DNA of 40,021 nucleotides from an uncultured Aquimonas sp. (GTDB taxonomy: Bacteria; Pseudomonadota; Gammaproteobacteria; Xanthomonadales; Xanthomonadaceae): the NCBI RefSeq assembly GCF_937888285.1, contig NZ_CALART010000113.1, positions 1 through 40,021 on the forward strand. Direction: 5' to 3'. The notes beneath the pieces were generated by a model, which was given only the letters and a program-made list of their open reading frames with translations, was not told the DNA's origin and did no database searches. Positions 33,982-40,021 of the stretch are shown piece by piece. The first letter of the stretch is position 1; each line of letters opens with the position of its first letter. The translations under genes and the position numbers were made by a program.

Positions 33982-34389
33982 ATGCATTGCCGCACTTGGT
34001 TTGCTACATCGCTGATTATCGGCCTACTGGCATCTTCCGTAGAGGCAAAGTGCGCCCATGCCCCGATTTCTGTAGAAGTCCTGGTAACGGATACTTTTAG
34101 CGCACCGATCGCCGGCTCCGTGACAAAGCTTGCGTGGGACTATGAAAGAACTGAGCCGGAGTTCACGCATTCTGTAGCAGACTCCCACGGCAAGTCCTCG
34201 CTTAGCATCGTGCCGTCTGGCTACGAGCGCTCGAGCATTTTCCGAGGCGATATCTGCGGCGAACCAAAGGGGCACCCTGTCGTGTGTGCGGACGCACCGG
34301 GATACCGGGAAACGTGCAGGTCGCTACCCCGTGACCTAAAGCAATCGGTAACCATCGTGCTAGAGGCAGGTCGCGACGATGAGGCCTAA
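33982..34389 (+). CDS. Cassette 1: exported protein, unknown
   Basis: 135-aa product of the attI-proximal cassette, the position best placed for expression from an integron promoter. A signal peptide is evident (MHCRTWFATSLIIGLLASSVEA). The mature chain has a beta-rich look (PISVEVLVTDTFSAPIAGSVTKL) resembling carboxypeptidase-regulatory or Ig-like folds, and four Cys. The function is unknown. The stop TAA is supplied by the first attC box (34384-34390), and the last residue Ala by its GCC. Confidence 0.7.
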   Translation: MHCRTWFATSLIIGLLASSVEAKCAHAPISVEVLVTDTFSAPIAGSVTKLAWDYERTEPEFTHSVADSHGKSSLSIVPSGYERSSIFRGDICGEPKGHPVVCADAPGYRETCRSLPRDLKQSVTIVLEAGRDDEA

Positions 34390-34443
34390 CAAATCATTCA
34401 AGCCGACGTGCCTCCGGCACGCGGCTTAACTCAGGCGTTAGGC
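34384..34443 (+). other. attC site 1
   Basis: 60 bp, R'' GCCTAAC to R' GTTAGGC. The inner L''/L' stem AAGCCG/CGGCTT and a terminal hairpin GTGCC-TCC-GGCAC are visible. Folding of the bottom strand gives the cruciform recognised by IntI. Confidence 0.9.
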
Positions 34444-34445
34444 CA

Positions 34446-34850
34446 ATGAATTTCCCAAGTTACGAATTTGCTTTGATTCTGGCTTTCGGCACCGCATCGC
34501 TCTCGCTCGCTGTGGATGACGAGATTCCGGCTCCCGACCAGGCTCAAGACATCACCTATGGCTCACCAGAAGCAGCACTAGAGTCTCTGCGACTCAAAGA
34601 AGGTGTGACCATTCGCGAGGAGAACGACTGGTTCGTCGTAACCGATCCTGGTGAGCACACTGTCTGGTCCCTAACTCAACGCACGCATCCCGCTCATCCG
34701 ACTATTGTGAAGCGCTCGATCGTCACTGATGGTGAAACGTTGAGTATAGACATGCGCGTCAATTGTGGTGCGGAGAAAAGCATCTGCGATATTGTAATTC
34801 GGCAATTCCAGGCGGGTGACGACGCTGCAACAGGGTCACTTCGTGAGTAG
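34446..34850 (+). CDS. Cassette 2: exported protein, unknown
   Basis: 134 aa with an N-terminal signal-like segment (SYEFALILAFGTASLSLA). A conserved-looking core follows: ITYGSPEAALESLRLKEGVTIREENDWFVVTDPG, HPAHPTIVKRSIV, and a Cys pair (RVNCGAEKSICD). This architecture recurs in integron cassette proteins as I recall them, but no function is known. It starts 2 nt after attC 1, so its ribosome-binding sequence must lie inside the attC (CAGG or TAGG). Confidence 0.7.
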   Translation: MNFPSYEFALILAFGTASLSLAVDDEIPAPDQAQDITYGSPEAALESLRLKEGVTIREENDWFVVTDPGEHTVWSLTQRTHPAHPTIVKRSIVTDGETLSIDMRVNCGAEKSICDIVIRQFQAGDDAATGSLRE

Positions 34851-34892
34851 CTAAATAAAGAATTTGTCACGGCCGCTCGGCGCGCCGGTGCG

Positions 34893-34948
34893 GCCTAACT
34901 AATCATTCAAGCCGACGCCTTCGGCGCGGCTTAACTCAGGCGTTAGAC
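34893..34948 (+). other. attC site 2
   Basis: 56 bp, GCCTAAC to GTTAGAC, with inner stem AAGCCG/CGGCTT and a short TTCG-type terminal loop. It is near-identical to attC sites 3-7. Confidence 0.9.
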
Positions 34949-34950
34949 CG

Positions 34951-35361
34951 ATGGGACGAATTGTTGCTTTCGCCGTACTTTTCCTGAGCGCCTGCAACGC
35001 CATCGGTGCCGAGTGCGCCAAGTACGAGCCCGCGTCGACCAACCTTGTTGGCAAGCTTGTTCTTCGCGACTACCCGGGCCCTCCAAACTATGAAAATGTG
35101 GATGCTGGAGATCGATTGGAGCGGCAATGGATTCTCCTTCTGCGCTCTCCTCTCTGCGTCGATGGCGATTCTTCGTCCGACCTGAATTCGGACAGTGTTG
35201 AGGGAGTGACAGAAGTTCAGTTAGTTCAATTGACGGAGTCACCTTCGCTAAAGCCGCTACAAGGCCGAATGATTAACGTTTCCGGAGAGCTCTTCTCAGC
35301 TCAAACTGGCCACCACCGAACACCCGTTCTTTTGATCGTCCGGCAGGCACGGTCTAACTAA
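34951..35361 (+). CDS. Cassette 3: DUF4431-like lipoprotein or exported protein
   Basis: 136 aa. The N-terminus MGRIVAFAVLFLSACNAIGA holds a lipobox-like LSAC (Cys15), so it may be a lipoprotein. Alternatively, signal peptidase I could cut after AIGA. The body matches DUF4431: TNLVGKLVLRDYPGPPNYENVDAGD, QWILLLRSPLCVD, and the C-terminal INVSGELFSAQTGHHRTPVLLIV. The function is unknown. It is present twice (see 36518) as an identical copy. The stop TAA lies just after the attC box, reading RSN then stop. Confidence 0.8.
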   Translation: MGRIVAFAVLFLSACNAIGAECAKYEPASTNLVGKLVLRDYPGPPNYENVDAGDRLERQWILLLRSPLCVDGDSSSDLNSDSVEGVTEVQLVQLTESPSLKPLQGRMINVSGELFSAQTGHHRTPVLLIVRQARSN

Positions 35362-35407
35362 TCATTCAAGCCGACGCCTTCGGCGCGGCTTAACTTAGGC
35401 GTTAGGC
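35352..35407 (+). other. attC site 3
   Basis: 56 bp, GTCTAAC to GTTAGGC. It carries the variant TTAACTTAGG near its 3' end (others have CTCAGG), a mark shared only with attC 7 and so a label of this cassette. Confidence 0.9.
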
Positions 35408-35410
35408 CGC

Positions 35411-35758
35411 ATGGCAATTACCGCGCAAGAGTGCGAATCGATCATCGATGCCATGAGCGATGGCGAGCTGTCGACGTTCCTCGCATTTCTTGGGCACGAG
35501 CTCACGATTGTTGCCAGGTCCGCGTACGAGTTCCAAGGTCCTGGCGTAACTGACCCGCGGCTACTCCGCGATCTCAATGAAATACAACATCGAGTCTTTG
35601 GCCAGTTGATGGCGCTTAACGGACTGAGACGCTCCAAGTACATGCCAGCAGCGTCTCTAGTATCTTGGCTGCTTGGGGAGGACAGATCCGCTAGATTGCG
35701 GTTCGAGGTAGAACACGCGTTCGGTCGGGCGCTCAAGCATTCTCGAGCTGCGGCCTAA
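35411..35758 (+). CDS. Cassette 4: cytoplasmic protein, unknown
   Basis: 115 aa, no signal peptide or membrane segment. Mostly alpha-helical: DGELSTFLAFLGHELTIVARSAYEFQGPGVTDPRLLRDLNEIQHRV. This segment recurs in integron cassette proteins by my recollection, without an assigned function. It starts 3 nt after attC 3 and the stop TAA is inside attC 4. Confidence 0.7.
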   Translation: MAITAQECESIIDAMSDGELSTFLAFLGHELTIVARSAYEFQGPGVTDPRLLRDLNEIQHRVFGQLMALNGLRRSKYMPAASLVSWLLGEDRSARLRFEVEHAFGRALKHSRAAA

Positions 35759-35808
35759 CTAATCATTCAAGCCGACGCCTTCGGCGCGGCTTAACTCAGG
35801 CGTTAGGC
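35753..35808 (+). other. attC site 4
   Basis: 56 bp, GCCTAAC to GTTAGGC, standard type of this array (AAGCCG/CGGCTT stem, TTCG loop). Confidence 0.9.
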
Positions 35809-35812
35809 CGCA

Positions 35813-36106
35813 ATGACGGATCTCGGAGTAGTCAAGAAGTCGTTGATCTTCGTGGAGGTCGCCCTCTGCTGGGCCCTCGGGATTCTGGCAGCATTAGGCC
35901 TTGTTCTCGCATACGTCGGGCACGCCGACGGATCTAGTATTGGGTGGTACGGCTATGTTGTCGCTGTCACCTTTGCTGCCTCTGCTGGCCTCTTCTACTA
36001 TGCAGCTGGCCATCTAGAGCGCACATCACTGGTCAGTCCCGTTCCGCACCTCGCTCCACTGGCTCTGCTGCTGCTCGTATTTGCGTCGGGCCGTTTTGCG
36101 GCCTAA
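35813..36106 (+). CDS. Cassette 5: small membrane protein
   Basis: 97 aa with three predicted membrane helices (FVEVALCWALGILAALGLVLAYV; YGYVVAVTFAASAGLFYYAAG; LAPLALLLLVFASG). The function is unknown. It starts 4 nt after attC 4; the stop TAA is in attC 5. Confidence 0.7.
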   Translation: MTDLGVVKKSLIFVEVALCWALGILAALGLVLAYVGHADGSSIGWYGYVVAVTFAASAGLFYYAAGHLERTSLVSPVPHLAPLALLLLVFASGRFAA

Positions 36107-36156
36107 CTAATCATTCAAGCCGACGCCTTCGGCGCGGCTTAACTCAGGCGTTAGGC
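36101..36156 (+). other. attC site 5
   Basis: 56 bp, GCCTAAC to GTTAGGC, standard type of this array. Confidence 0.9.
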
Positions 36157-36165
36157 CTCATTGCG

Positions 36166-36465
36166 ATGTCCAACCGGATTCCGAAGATCGCGCTGCTAAT
36201 GTTCTTGCTTGCCGCTGCATATCTGGCGGTCCTTGTGCTGCTTGGCCAAGAGCGCGCTATGGACTGGGGACTCAGCCAAGATGAGATGTACCCTCACGAG
36301 ATGGCTATTTCCCTTGCTGCAGGTGGTGGCGCCATCGCAACCTGGTTCCTTGGTATGTATCGCGCATACCTGGCAGGCAGCTGGCGATGGTTCGTGGCCT
36401 GCCTGTTTCTGTGGCCCGTCGCGTTCGTGTACACCCTGTTCTTCAACACGGGCCGTGAGGCCTAA
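36166..36465 (+). CDS. Cassette 6: small membrane protein
   Basis: 99 aa from the ATG at 36166 (MSNRIPKIALLMFLLAAAYL). This start replaces an upstream in-frame one at 35944 that would read through attC 5 and cassette 5. About three membrane helices are predicted (IALLMFLLAAAYLAVLVLL; MAISLAAGGGAIATWFLG; WFVACLFLWPVAFVYTLFF). The function is unknown. The stop is inside attC 6. Confidence 0.7.
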   Translation: MSNRIPKIALLMFLLAAAYLAVLVLLGQERAMDWGLSQDEMYPHEMAISLAAGGGAIATWFLGMYRAYLAGSWRWFVACLFLWPVAFVYTLFFNTGREA

Positions 36466-36515
36466 CTAATCATTCAAGCCGACGCCTTCGGCGCGGCTTA
36501 ACTCAGGCGTTAGAC
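36460..36515 (+). other. attC site 6
   Basis: 56 bp, GCCTAAC to GTTAGAC, standard type. Its GTTAGAC end matches attC 2, the other site that precedes the duplicated cassette. Confidence 0.9.
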
Positions 36516-36517
36516 CG

Positions 36518-36928
36518 ATGGGACGAATTGTTGCTTTCGCCGTACTTTTCCTGAGCGCCTGCAACGCCATCGGTGCCGAGTGCGCCAAGTACGAGCCCGC
36601 GTCGACCAACCTTGTTGGCAAGCTTGTTCTTCGCGACTACCCGGGCCCTCCAAACTATGAAAATGTGGATGCTGGAGATCGATTGGAGCGGCAATGGATT
36701 CTCCTTCTGCGCTCTCCTCTCTGCGTCGATGGCGATTCTTCGTCCGACCTGAATTCGGACAGTGTTGAGGGAGTGACAGAAGTTCAGTTAGTTCAATTGA
36801 CGGAGTCACCTTCGCTAAAGCCGCTACAAGGCCGAATGATTAACGTTTCCGGAGAGCTCTTCTCAGCTCAAACTGGCCACCACCGAACACCCGTTCTTTT
36901 GATCGTCCGGCAGGCACGGTCTAACTAA
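36518..36928 (+). CDS. Cassette 7: identical second copy of the DUF4431-like gene
   Basis: The 136-aa protein is identical to cassette 3. On reading, the DNA block 36459-36977 matches 34892-35410 without difference (offset 1567 bp), including the unusual attC end. It is a recent duplication or re-insertion of one cassette. Confidence 0.8.
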   Translation: MGRIVAFAVLFLSACNAIGAECAKYEPASTNLVGKLVLRDYPGPPNYENVDAGDRLERQWILLLRSPLCVDGDSSSDLNSDSVEGVTEVQLVQLTESPSLKPLQGRMINVSGELFSAQTGHHRTPVLLIVRQARSN

Positions 36929-36974
36929 TCATTCAAGCCGACGCCTTCGGCGCGGCTTAACTTAGGCGTTAGGC
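36919..36974 (+). other. attC site 7
   Basis: 56 bp, GTCTAAC to GTTAGGC, same as attC 3 including TTAACTTAGG. Confidence 0.9.
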
Positions 36975-36989
36975 CGCTGAGGAGAGATC

Positions 36990-37346
36990 ATGCAGGCCAT
37001 TCTTCTCGCACTAGCTCTGGCAACTCAGGCGCCAGCCACATCGGACAGTGACGTGACTGTGCCGGCGAGGTTTGTGGGCAATTGGGCTGGGGGTCCGGCG
37101 TTCTGCGGTTCTGATGCAGATGATCTGGTGCTTCGCTTAACCTCGCGCCACATTTCCTACTGGGAGAGTGCTGGCGCAATCAGAGCAGCTGTTGTACGGG
37201 GCGATGAGATCGCTTTGATCGCAGAGCTCTCAGGAGAGGGCAAAACTTGGCTTAGCGCGATCAAGTTCGAGCTTTCGCCCGATGGGCGAATGCTGATTGA
37301 CAGGGTCAGCGTCCCAGGCAAAGAGGTCGTTAGGTATCGCTGCTAA
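36990..37346 (+). CDS. Cassette 8: exported protein, unknown
   Basis: 118 aa with a signal peptide (MQAILLALALATQAPA). The mature part begins VPARFVGNWAGGPAFCGSDADDLVLRL and ends VRYRC, giving two Cys and a beta-rich body. The function is unknown. It has its own ribosome-binding site (GAGGAGA before the ATG), unlike most cassettes here. Confidence 0.7.
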   Translation: MQAILLALALATQAPATSDSDVTVPARFVGNWAGGPAFCGSDADDLVLRLTSRHISYWESAGAIRAAVVRGDEIALIAELSGEGKTWLSAIKFELSPDGRMLIDRVSVPGKEVVRYRC

Positions 37347-37363
37347 GGATCAATCGGTGCACG

Positions 37364-37423
37364 GCCTAACAATTCATTCAAGCCGAACCCGCTTCGCGGG
37401 TCGGCTTAATTCAGGCGTTAGCC
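37364..37423 (+). other. attC site 8
   Basis: 60 bp, GCCTAAC to GTTAGCC (variant R'), with a terminal hairpin CCCGC-TTC-GCGGG. Confidence 0.85.
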
Positions 37424-37442
37424 GTCACAGGGAGATTTCGGC

Positions 37443-37961
37443 GTGTTTCGACTTATCCTTATCGCGCTTCTGGTTTGCTCAACACATTCCGCCAATGCAA
37501 GCGCCGTTCGACTGGAGTCGACGAGCGTTGAGTTCATCGCTCCCAAAGGTTTCACAGAGCTGTCCCTTGAGGAGATTCAGGCCAAGTTCCCGTCAAGGAC
37601 TGGCCCTGGCTCAGCAGTTGGCAATGAAAGGCGAACGACGACAATTGCCTATGGCATTAGGGATGTGGCTGTCACAGACGCCATTCTGGAGGAGCAGCTC
37701 AAGCAGATCAGCACAGCCTCGTCTCGTGCAGTTCCGGGGTTCAGCCTCATTGAGCAGGGCATGAGAACCATCAACGACCGCAATTGGGCGTACATGGAGT
37801 TCCGTTCAACGGCCATGGACACCGATATTCGCAACATCCTTCTCATGTCGGCCTACGAAGGCCGAATGATCGTCATTAACTTTAATTCGGCGGAGTCGGA
37901 CTTCAAGAAGCTGGAGCCGCAGCTTCGCGAGAGCATCGCCTCGCTCGGCTCGCCCGAGTGA
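37443..37961 (+). CDS. Cassette 9: exported PsbP-like protein
   Basis: 172 aa from a GTG start, with signal peptide MFRLILIALLVCSTHSANA. The remainder resembles the PsbP/Mog1-like fold: FIAPKGFTELSLEEIQAKFP, VGNERRTTTIAYG, and NWAYMEFRSTAMDTDIRNILLMSAYEGRMIVINFN. The function is unknown. AGGGAGA serves as ribosome-binding site. Confidence 0.7.
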   Translation: MFRLILIALLVCSTHSANASAVRLESTSVEFIAPKGFTELSLEEIQAKFPSRTGPGSAVGNERRTTTIAYGIRDVAVTDAILEEQLKQISTASSRAVPGFSLIEQGMRTINDRNWAYMEFRSTAMDTDIRNILLMSAYEGRMIVINFNSAESDFKKLEPQLRESIASLGSPE

Positions 37962-37962
37962 C

Positions 37963-38035
37963 GGCCAACATTTCGCTCAAGCGGACCAATCAATCGATTT
38001 GCGATTGATGTGGCCGCTTAGCTCAGGCGTTAGGC
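37963..38035 (+). other. attC site 9 (divergent)
   Basis: About 73 bp. The 3' box is GTTAGGC, but the 5' box is GGCCAAC-like and not GCCTAAC. The inner stem is AAGCGG/CCGCTT, and the terminal part is AATCAATCGATTTGCGATTGATG. A different attC type from its neighbours. Confidence 0.75.
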
Positions 38036-38039
38036 GCCC

Positions 38040-38303
38040 GTGGAAACATCCTCGTTTACCGTCGAGTTTCATCCGCATCTTGGCGAGCGTGACTGGTACA
38101 CCTTCATGCTGGCCGTTGGCACCGCAGGCGCTACGAGCCGCTGGCTTTCGTCGCACTGTGTTGAGCTGACCTGCATCAACCGTAGCCGGCTCCAGCACGT
38201 GGGGTACATTATTTACCGCGTCGCCGTACCCGCCTTGGGCAAAGTCGTCGGCGTCGCGGGTGAGGCGCAACTCACGGCCGGTTCGTATGCCCGTAGCGCC
38301 TAA
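38040..38303 (+). CDS. Cassette 10: small protein, unknown
   Basis: 87 aa from a GTG start 4 nt after attC 9. No signal peptide; a beta-rich chain with FTVEFHPHLGERDWYTFMLAVGTAG near the N-terminus. Not recognised. The stop TAA is inside attC 10. Confidence 0.6.
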   Translation: METSSFTVEFHPHLGERDWYTFMLAVGTAGATSRWLSSHCVELTCINRSRLQHVGYIIYRVAVPALGKVVGVAGEAQLTAGSYARSA

Positions 38304-38357
38304 CAGTTCGTCCAAGCCGACGCCGCTTCGCGGCGCGGCTTAACTCAGGTGTTAGGC
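38298..38357 (+). other. attC site 10
   Basis: 60 bp, GCCTAAC to GTTAGGC, terminal hairpin GCCGC-TTC-GCGGC. Confidence 0.88.
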
Positions 38358-38569
38358 GGCTGCTGTCGTGGTTCCGCGCAAGCGTCTGCTTCGGGCGCTT
38401 CACAGCGGCGTTCAGAAAGCTTCGGCCGGTCCTCCGCCTTGCGCGGTCAGGGCAGAGCGCGTGAGCCGGCAAGCCGGTAACGTTTGGGTTTCGTAGGGCA
38501 GGTGGTGTTGTGTCTGGTAAGCGGCATTGCAGAACAGCTGAATATATTCCATCACAGAGGAGAGATTCT

Positions 38570-38746
38570 ATGGTAAACCGCACATTCGGCTCCTGGCTTG
38601 GTCCCGCTCTTGGCGTCACAGGCATTGCAGTTGGTTTTGCTGCGAGCGACGCCGTTCATACGGGGGAGCACTTTGGGTTATTGGTTGGCTCGCTTTGCGC
38701 CGTGTGGGGCTTCGCATTTATGCGCCGCTTCAAGCGAGCCGCCTAA
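38570..38746 (+). CDS. Cassette 11: very small membrane protein
   Basis: 58 aa with two membrane helices (FGSWLGPALGVTGIAVGFAAS; FGLLVGSLCAVWGFAFM) and a basic C-terminus. The ATG at 38570 follows AGAGGAGAG, a strong ribosome-binding site, so the upstream GTG start at 38510 (78 aa) is rejected. A leader of about 212 nt (38358-38569) with no gene lies between attC 10 and this start, enough room for its own promoter. The stop is inside attC 11. Confidence 0.65.
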   Translation: MVNRTFGSWLGPALGVTGIAVGFAASDAVHTGEHFGLLVGSLCAVWGFAFMRRFKRAA

Positions 38747-38852
38747 CGATTCGTTCAAGCCGACGCCACTTCGTTCCGGCGTTGCAATGGCAGGTGGAGC
38801 TTGCCATTGCAACGCCTGCACTACGCGGCGCGGCTTAACTCAGGTGTTGAGC
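38741..38852 (+). other. attC site 11 (expanded)
   Basis: 112 bp, GCCTAAC to GTTGAGC. The terminal region contains a perfect 15-bp inverted repeat (38778-38792 with 38802-38816, 9-nt loop), far longer than in neighbouring sites. Confidence 0.85.
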
Positions 38853-38856
38853 GGCA

Positions 38857-39321
38857 ATGGCAACATCCTCGCAAGTTGGCCGATGGCACTTTCGCTTCGA
38901 TCGCGAGCTTACTGCTGCTCTCTACAGGGCGGCATCGCCGATCGATTGCAGCTGCGACGACTGCGTGAACTTTCGCGCAGCGAGGGAGCGCGCGTACTCG
39001 CCCCAGTTTTTACAGCTCCTCGAACTGCTCGGCGTCGACCCGTTAAAGCCGGCCGAGCTTTGCCACTACGGCACCAGTGGCGAGCCCATGCCAACTCAAG
39101 GCTGGTTCCACTTCGTCGGCCATCTCGACGACGGCGAGGATGCGTGGCGCCAGGTGGGCGACGCCTCCTACACGCTCGATCCGGAGCCTTTTCCCGGCAT
39201 GAAGAGCATCGGCTTTACGTCGCGGCTCGCTGAGGTCCGCGATTCATTTGCAGGTCACGCGCTGGTTCAAATCGAGTTCGAGACTGTTGTTCCTTGGGTC
39301 ACCGCAGCACCACCATCATAG
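38857..39321 (+). CDS. Cassette 12: CxCxxC protein, unknown
   Basis: 154 aa, no signal peptide. An N-terminal Cys cluster (DCSCDDCVNF, residues 30-39) suggests metal binding, and the C-terminal half has FTSRLAEVRDSFAGHALVQIEFETVVPWV. Not recognised. It is the last cassette; its attC is incomplete. Confidence 0.65.
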   Translation: MATSSQVGRWHFRFDRELTAALYRAASPIDCSCDDCVNFRAARERAYSPQFLQLLELLGVDPLKPAELCHYGTSGEPMPTQGWFHFVGHLDDGEDAWRQVGDASYTLDPEPFPGMKSIGFTSRLAEVRDSFAGHALVQIEFETVVPWVTAAPPS

Positions 39322-39334
39322 GCCGTCGGTTGCC

Positions 39335-39341
39335 GCCTAAC
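39335..39341 (+). other. Truncated attC (R'' box only) at array end
   Basis: A GCCTAAC box follows cassette 12, but the sequence then leaves the attC pattern (AATCGTGTATGGAGTCCC) and no GTTRGGC partner follows. It marks the end of the recognisable array. The rest of 39342-39614 holds no gene. ATTCGTTCAAGC at 39501-39512 resembles the left part of attC 11 and could be a decayed site. Confidence 0.65.
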
Positions 39342-39614
39342 CAATCGTGTATGGAGTCCCCCGTCAACCGCTGACAAGTCGGCCGTTCCTTCTTTCCAGC
39401 TGACCCGCTCTTCTTGCGCCTGAGCAATCGACTGCATTCGTGTATTCGGCTTTGTCGAGCGCGGTGGCTCTAGCCATAATGGAATCCGCGAAGCAGGGCC
39501 ATTCGTTCAAGCGTCGATCGCTTTTCCAGTACCGTGGGCTGACGCGTGTCTGGGCAGGCGCTCGCCGTGCGTCCAATCGAGTAGAAGTGAAGACCTCTGC
39601 ATGAACACGCCGCG

Positions 39615-40013
39615 ATGGGTGGCCTGAGCACGGACACATCCAACGGCTGGGATGCCGTGGCCGAGAGGTTCCTCGCGGTCCGCTCGAGCGCGGGTGCTTC
39701 CGTCGTGAGTGCTTGGGCGAAGGCGCTGCCCGCTGGCGGCGACGTGCTCGACCTCGGCTGCGGCTCGGGTGAGCCGATTGCGGCAGCGCTGGACTCTGCG
39801 GGTTGCCATGTCTACGGCGTCGATGCCTCACCGCGCCTGGTGGCGGCGTTCGCCCGCCGCCTTCCGCGGCATCGCGTGGTCTGCGAGACGGTGGAAGCCT
39901 CGTCGCTCTTCGGCATGCGCTTCGATGCGGCGGTCGCCGTCGGCCTGCTGTTCCTGCTGCCGCCACGTAAGCGTCCGGCTGTCTCACCTTCCAACCTGAC
40001 CCGATCTTCCTGA
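39615..40013 (+). pseudogene. Truncated SAM-dependent methyltransferase
   Basis: 132 aa. The class I methyltransferase motif I, VLDLGCGSGEPIA, is followed by VYGVDASPRLVAAFARRLP (motif II acidic residue) and FDAAVAVGLLFLLP. Soon after, the sequence changes to an unrelated tail (RKRPAVSPSNLTRSS) and stops, so the second half of the domain is missing. It is probably broken by insertion or deletion. The final stretch resembles DNA at about 39385-39414. The window ends 8 nt after the stop. Confidence 0.65.
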
Positions 40014-40021
40014 CCGTCGCC

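Noticed and set aside
35944..36465. 173-aa version of cassette 6
   Set aside because: It would begin inside cassette 5 and read through attC 5; the ATG at 36166 gives a protein confined to its own cassette.
39498..39520. Possible decayed attC after cassette 12
   Set aside because: Only the ATTCGTTCAAGC part resembles attC 11; no R''/R' boxes or inner stem pair are present, so it was not annotated as a site.

Overview
The window looks like chromosomal DNA from a high-G+C gammaproteobacterium of the Xanthomonadales (Lysobacterales). The main evidence is a Clp-type cAMP-receptor-like regulator next to speD, in a neighbourhood with rpsI-rplM, coq7 and trpG-trpD-trpC that resembles Xanthomonas and its relatives, together with many short GC-rich palindromic repeats between genes. 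Genus and species cannot be fixed from the sequence alone.

Layout. 1-6.8 kb: a DesK/DesR-like two-component pair, sufT, a small membrane protein, a glutaredoxin-like protein, L-serine dehydratase, a histidine-kinase-like protein without a recognisable ATPase domain, and HU. 7-9.7 kb: a large secreted Kelch-type beta-propeller protein. 9.8-11.4 kb: a CAU-anticodon tRNA whose leader and 5' half are tandemly duplicated, tRNA-Gln, rpsI and rplM. 11.5-16.3 kb: a GlcF-like iron-sulfur protein overlapping coq7, then a very hydrophobic DUF2339 protein. 16.4-21.6 kb: speD, clp, a PilZ protein and a TPR-plus-membrane sensor-like protein, which together look like a c-di-GMP-linked regulatory block. 21.8-22.8 kb: two small exported proteins. 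23.5-27.9 kb, minus strand: aldo/keto reductase, trpG, trpD, trpC and a HAD phosphatase in apparent operon order. 28.3-32.3 kb: a YdcH-like protein, an OmpA-family/DUF4398 pair and the pilus retraction ATPase PilU.

32.3-39.4 kb is a sedentary chromosomal integron. A minus-strand integron integrase gene (intI) has an in-frame TAG that removes the catalytic tyrosine. A candidate attI follows, then twelve plus-strand gene cassettes, each ending in an attC site (the last is truncated). The cassette genes are visibly richer in A+T than the surrounding genes, and nine of the twelve products look exported or membrane-bound. Eight of them stop at or within 3 nt of the attC R'' box. One cassette (DUF4431-like) occurs twice as an identical block of about 519 bp. 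The window ends in a truncated methyltransferase.

Intergenic DNA is unusually rich in tandem arrays: 202 bp at the tRNA, 81 bp near 23.2 kb, 237 bp near 29.2 kb, and five units of about 104 bp running into the intI 3' end. The two most noteworthy features are the integron with its inactivated integrase and cassette-coupled attC sites, and the tRNA-leader duplication.
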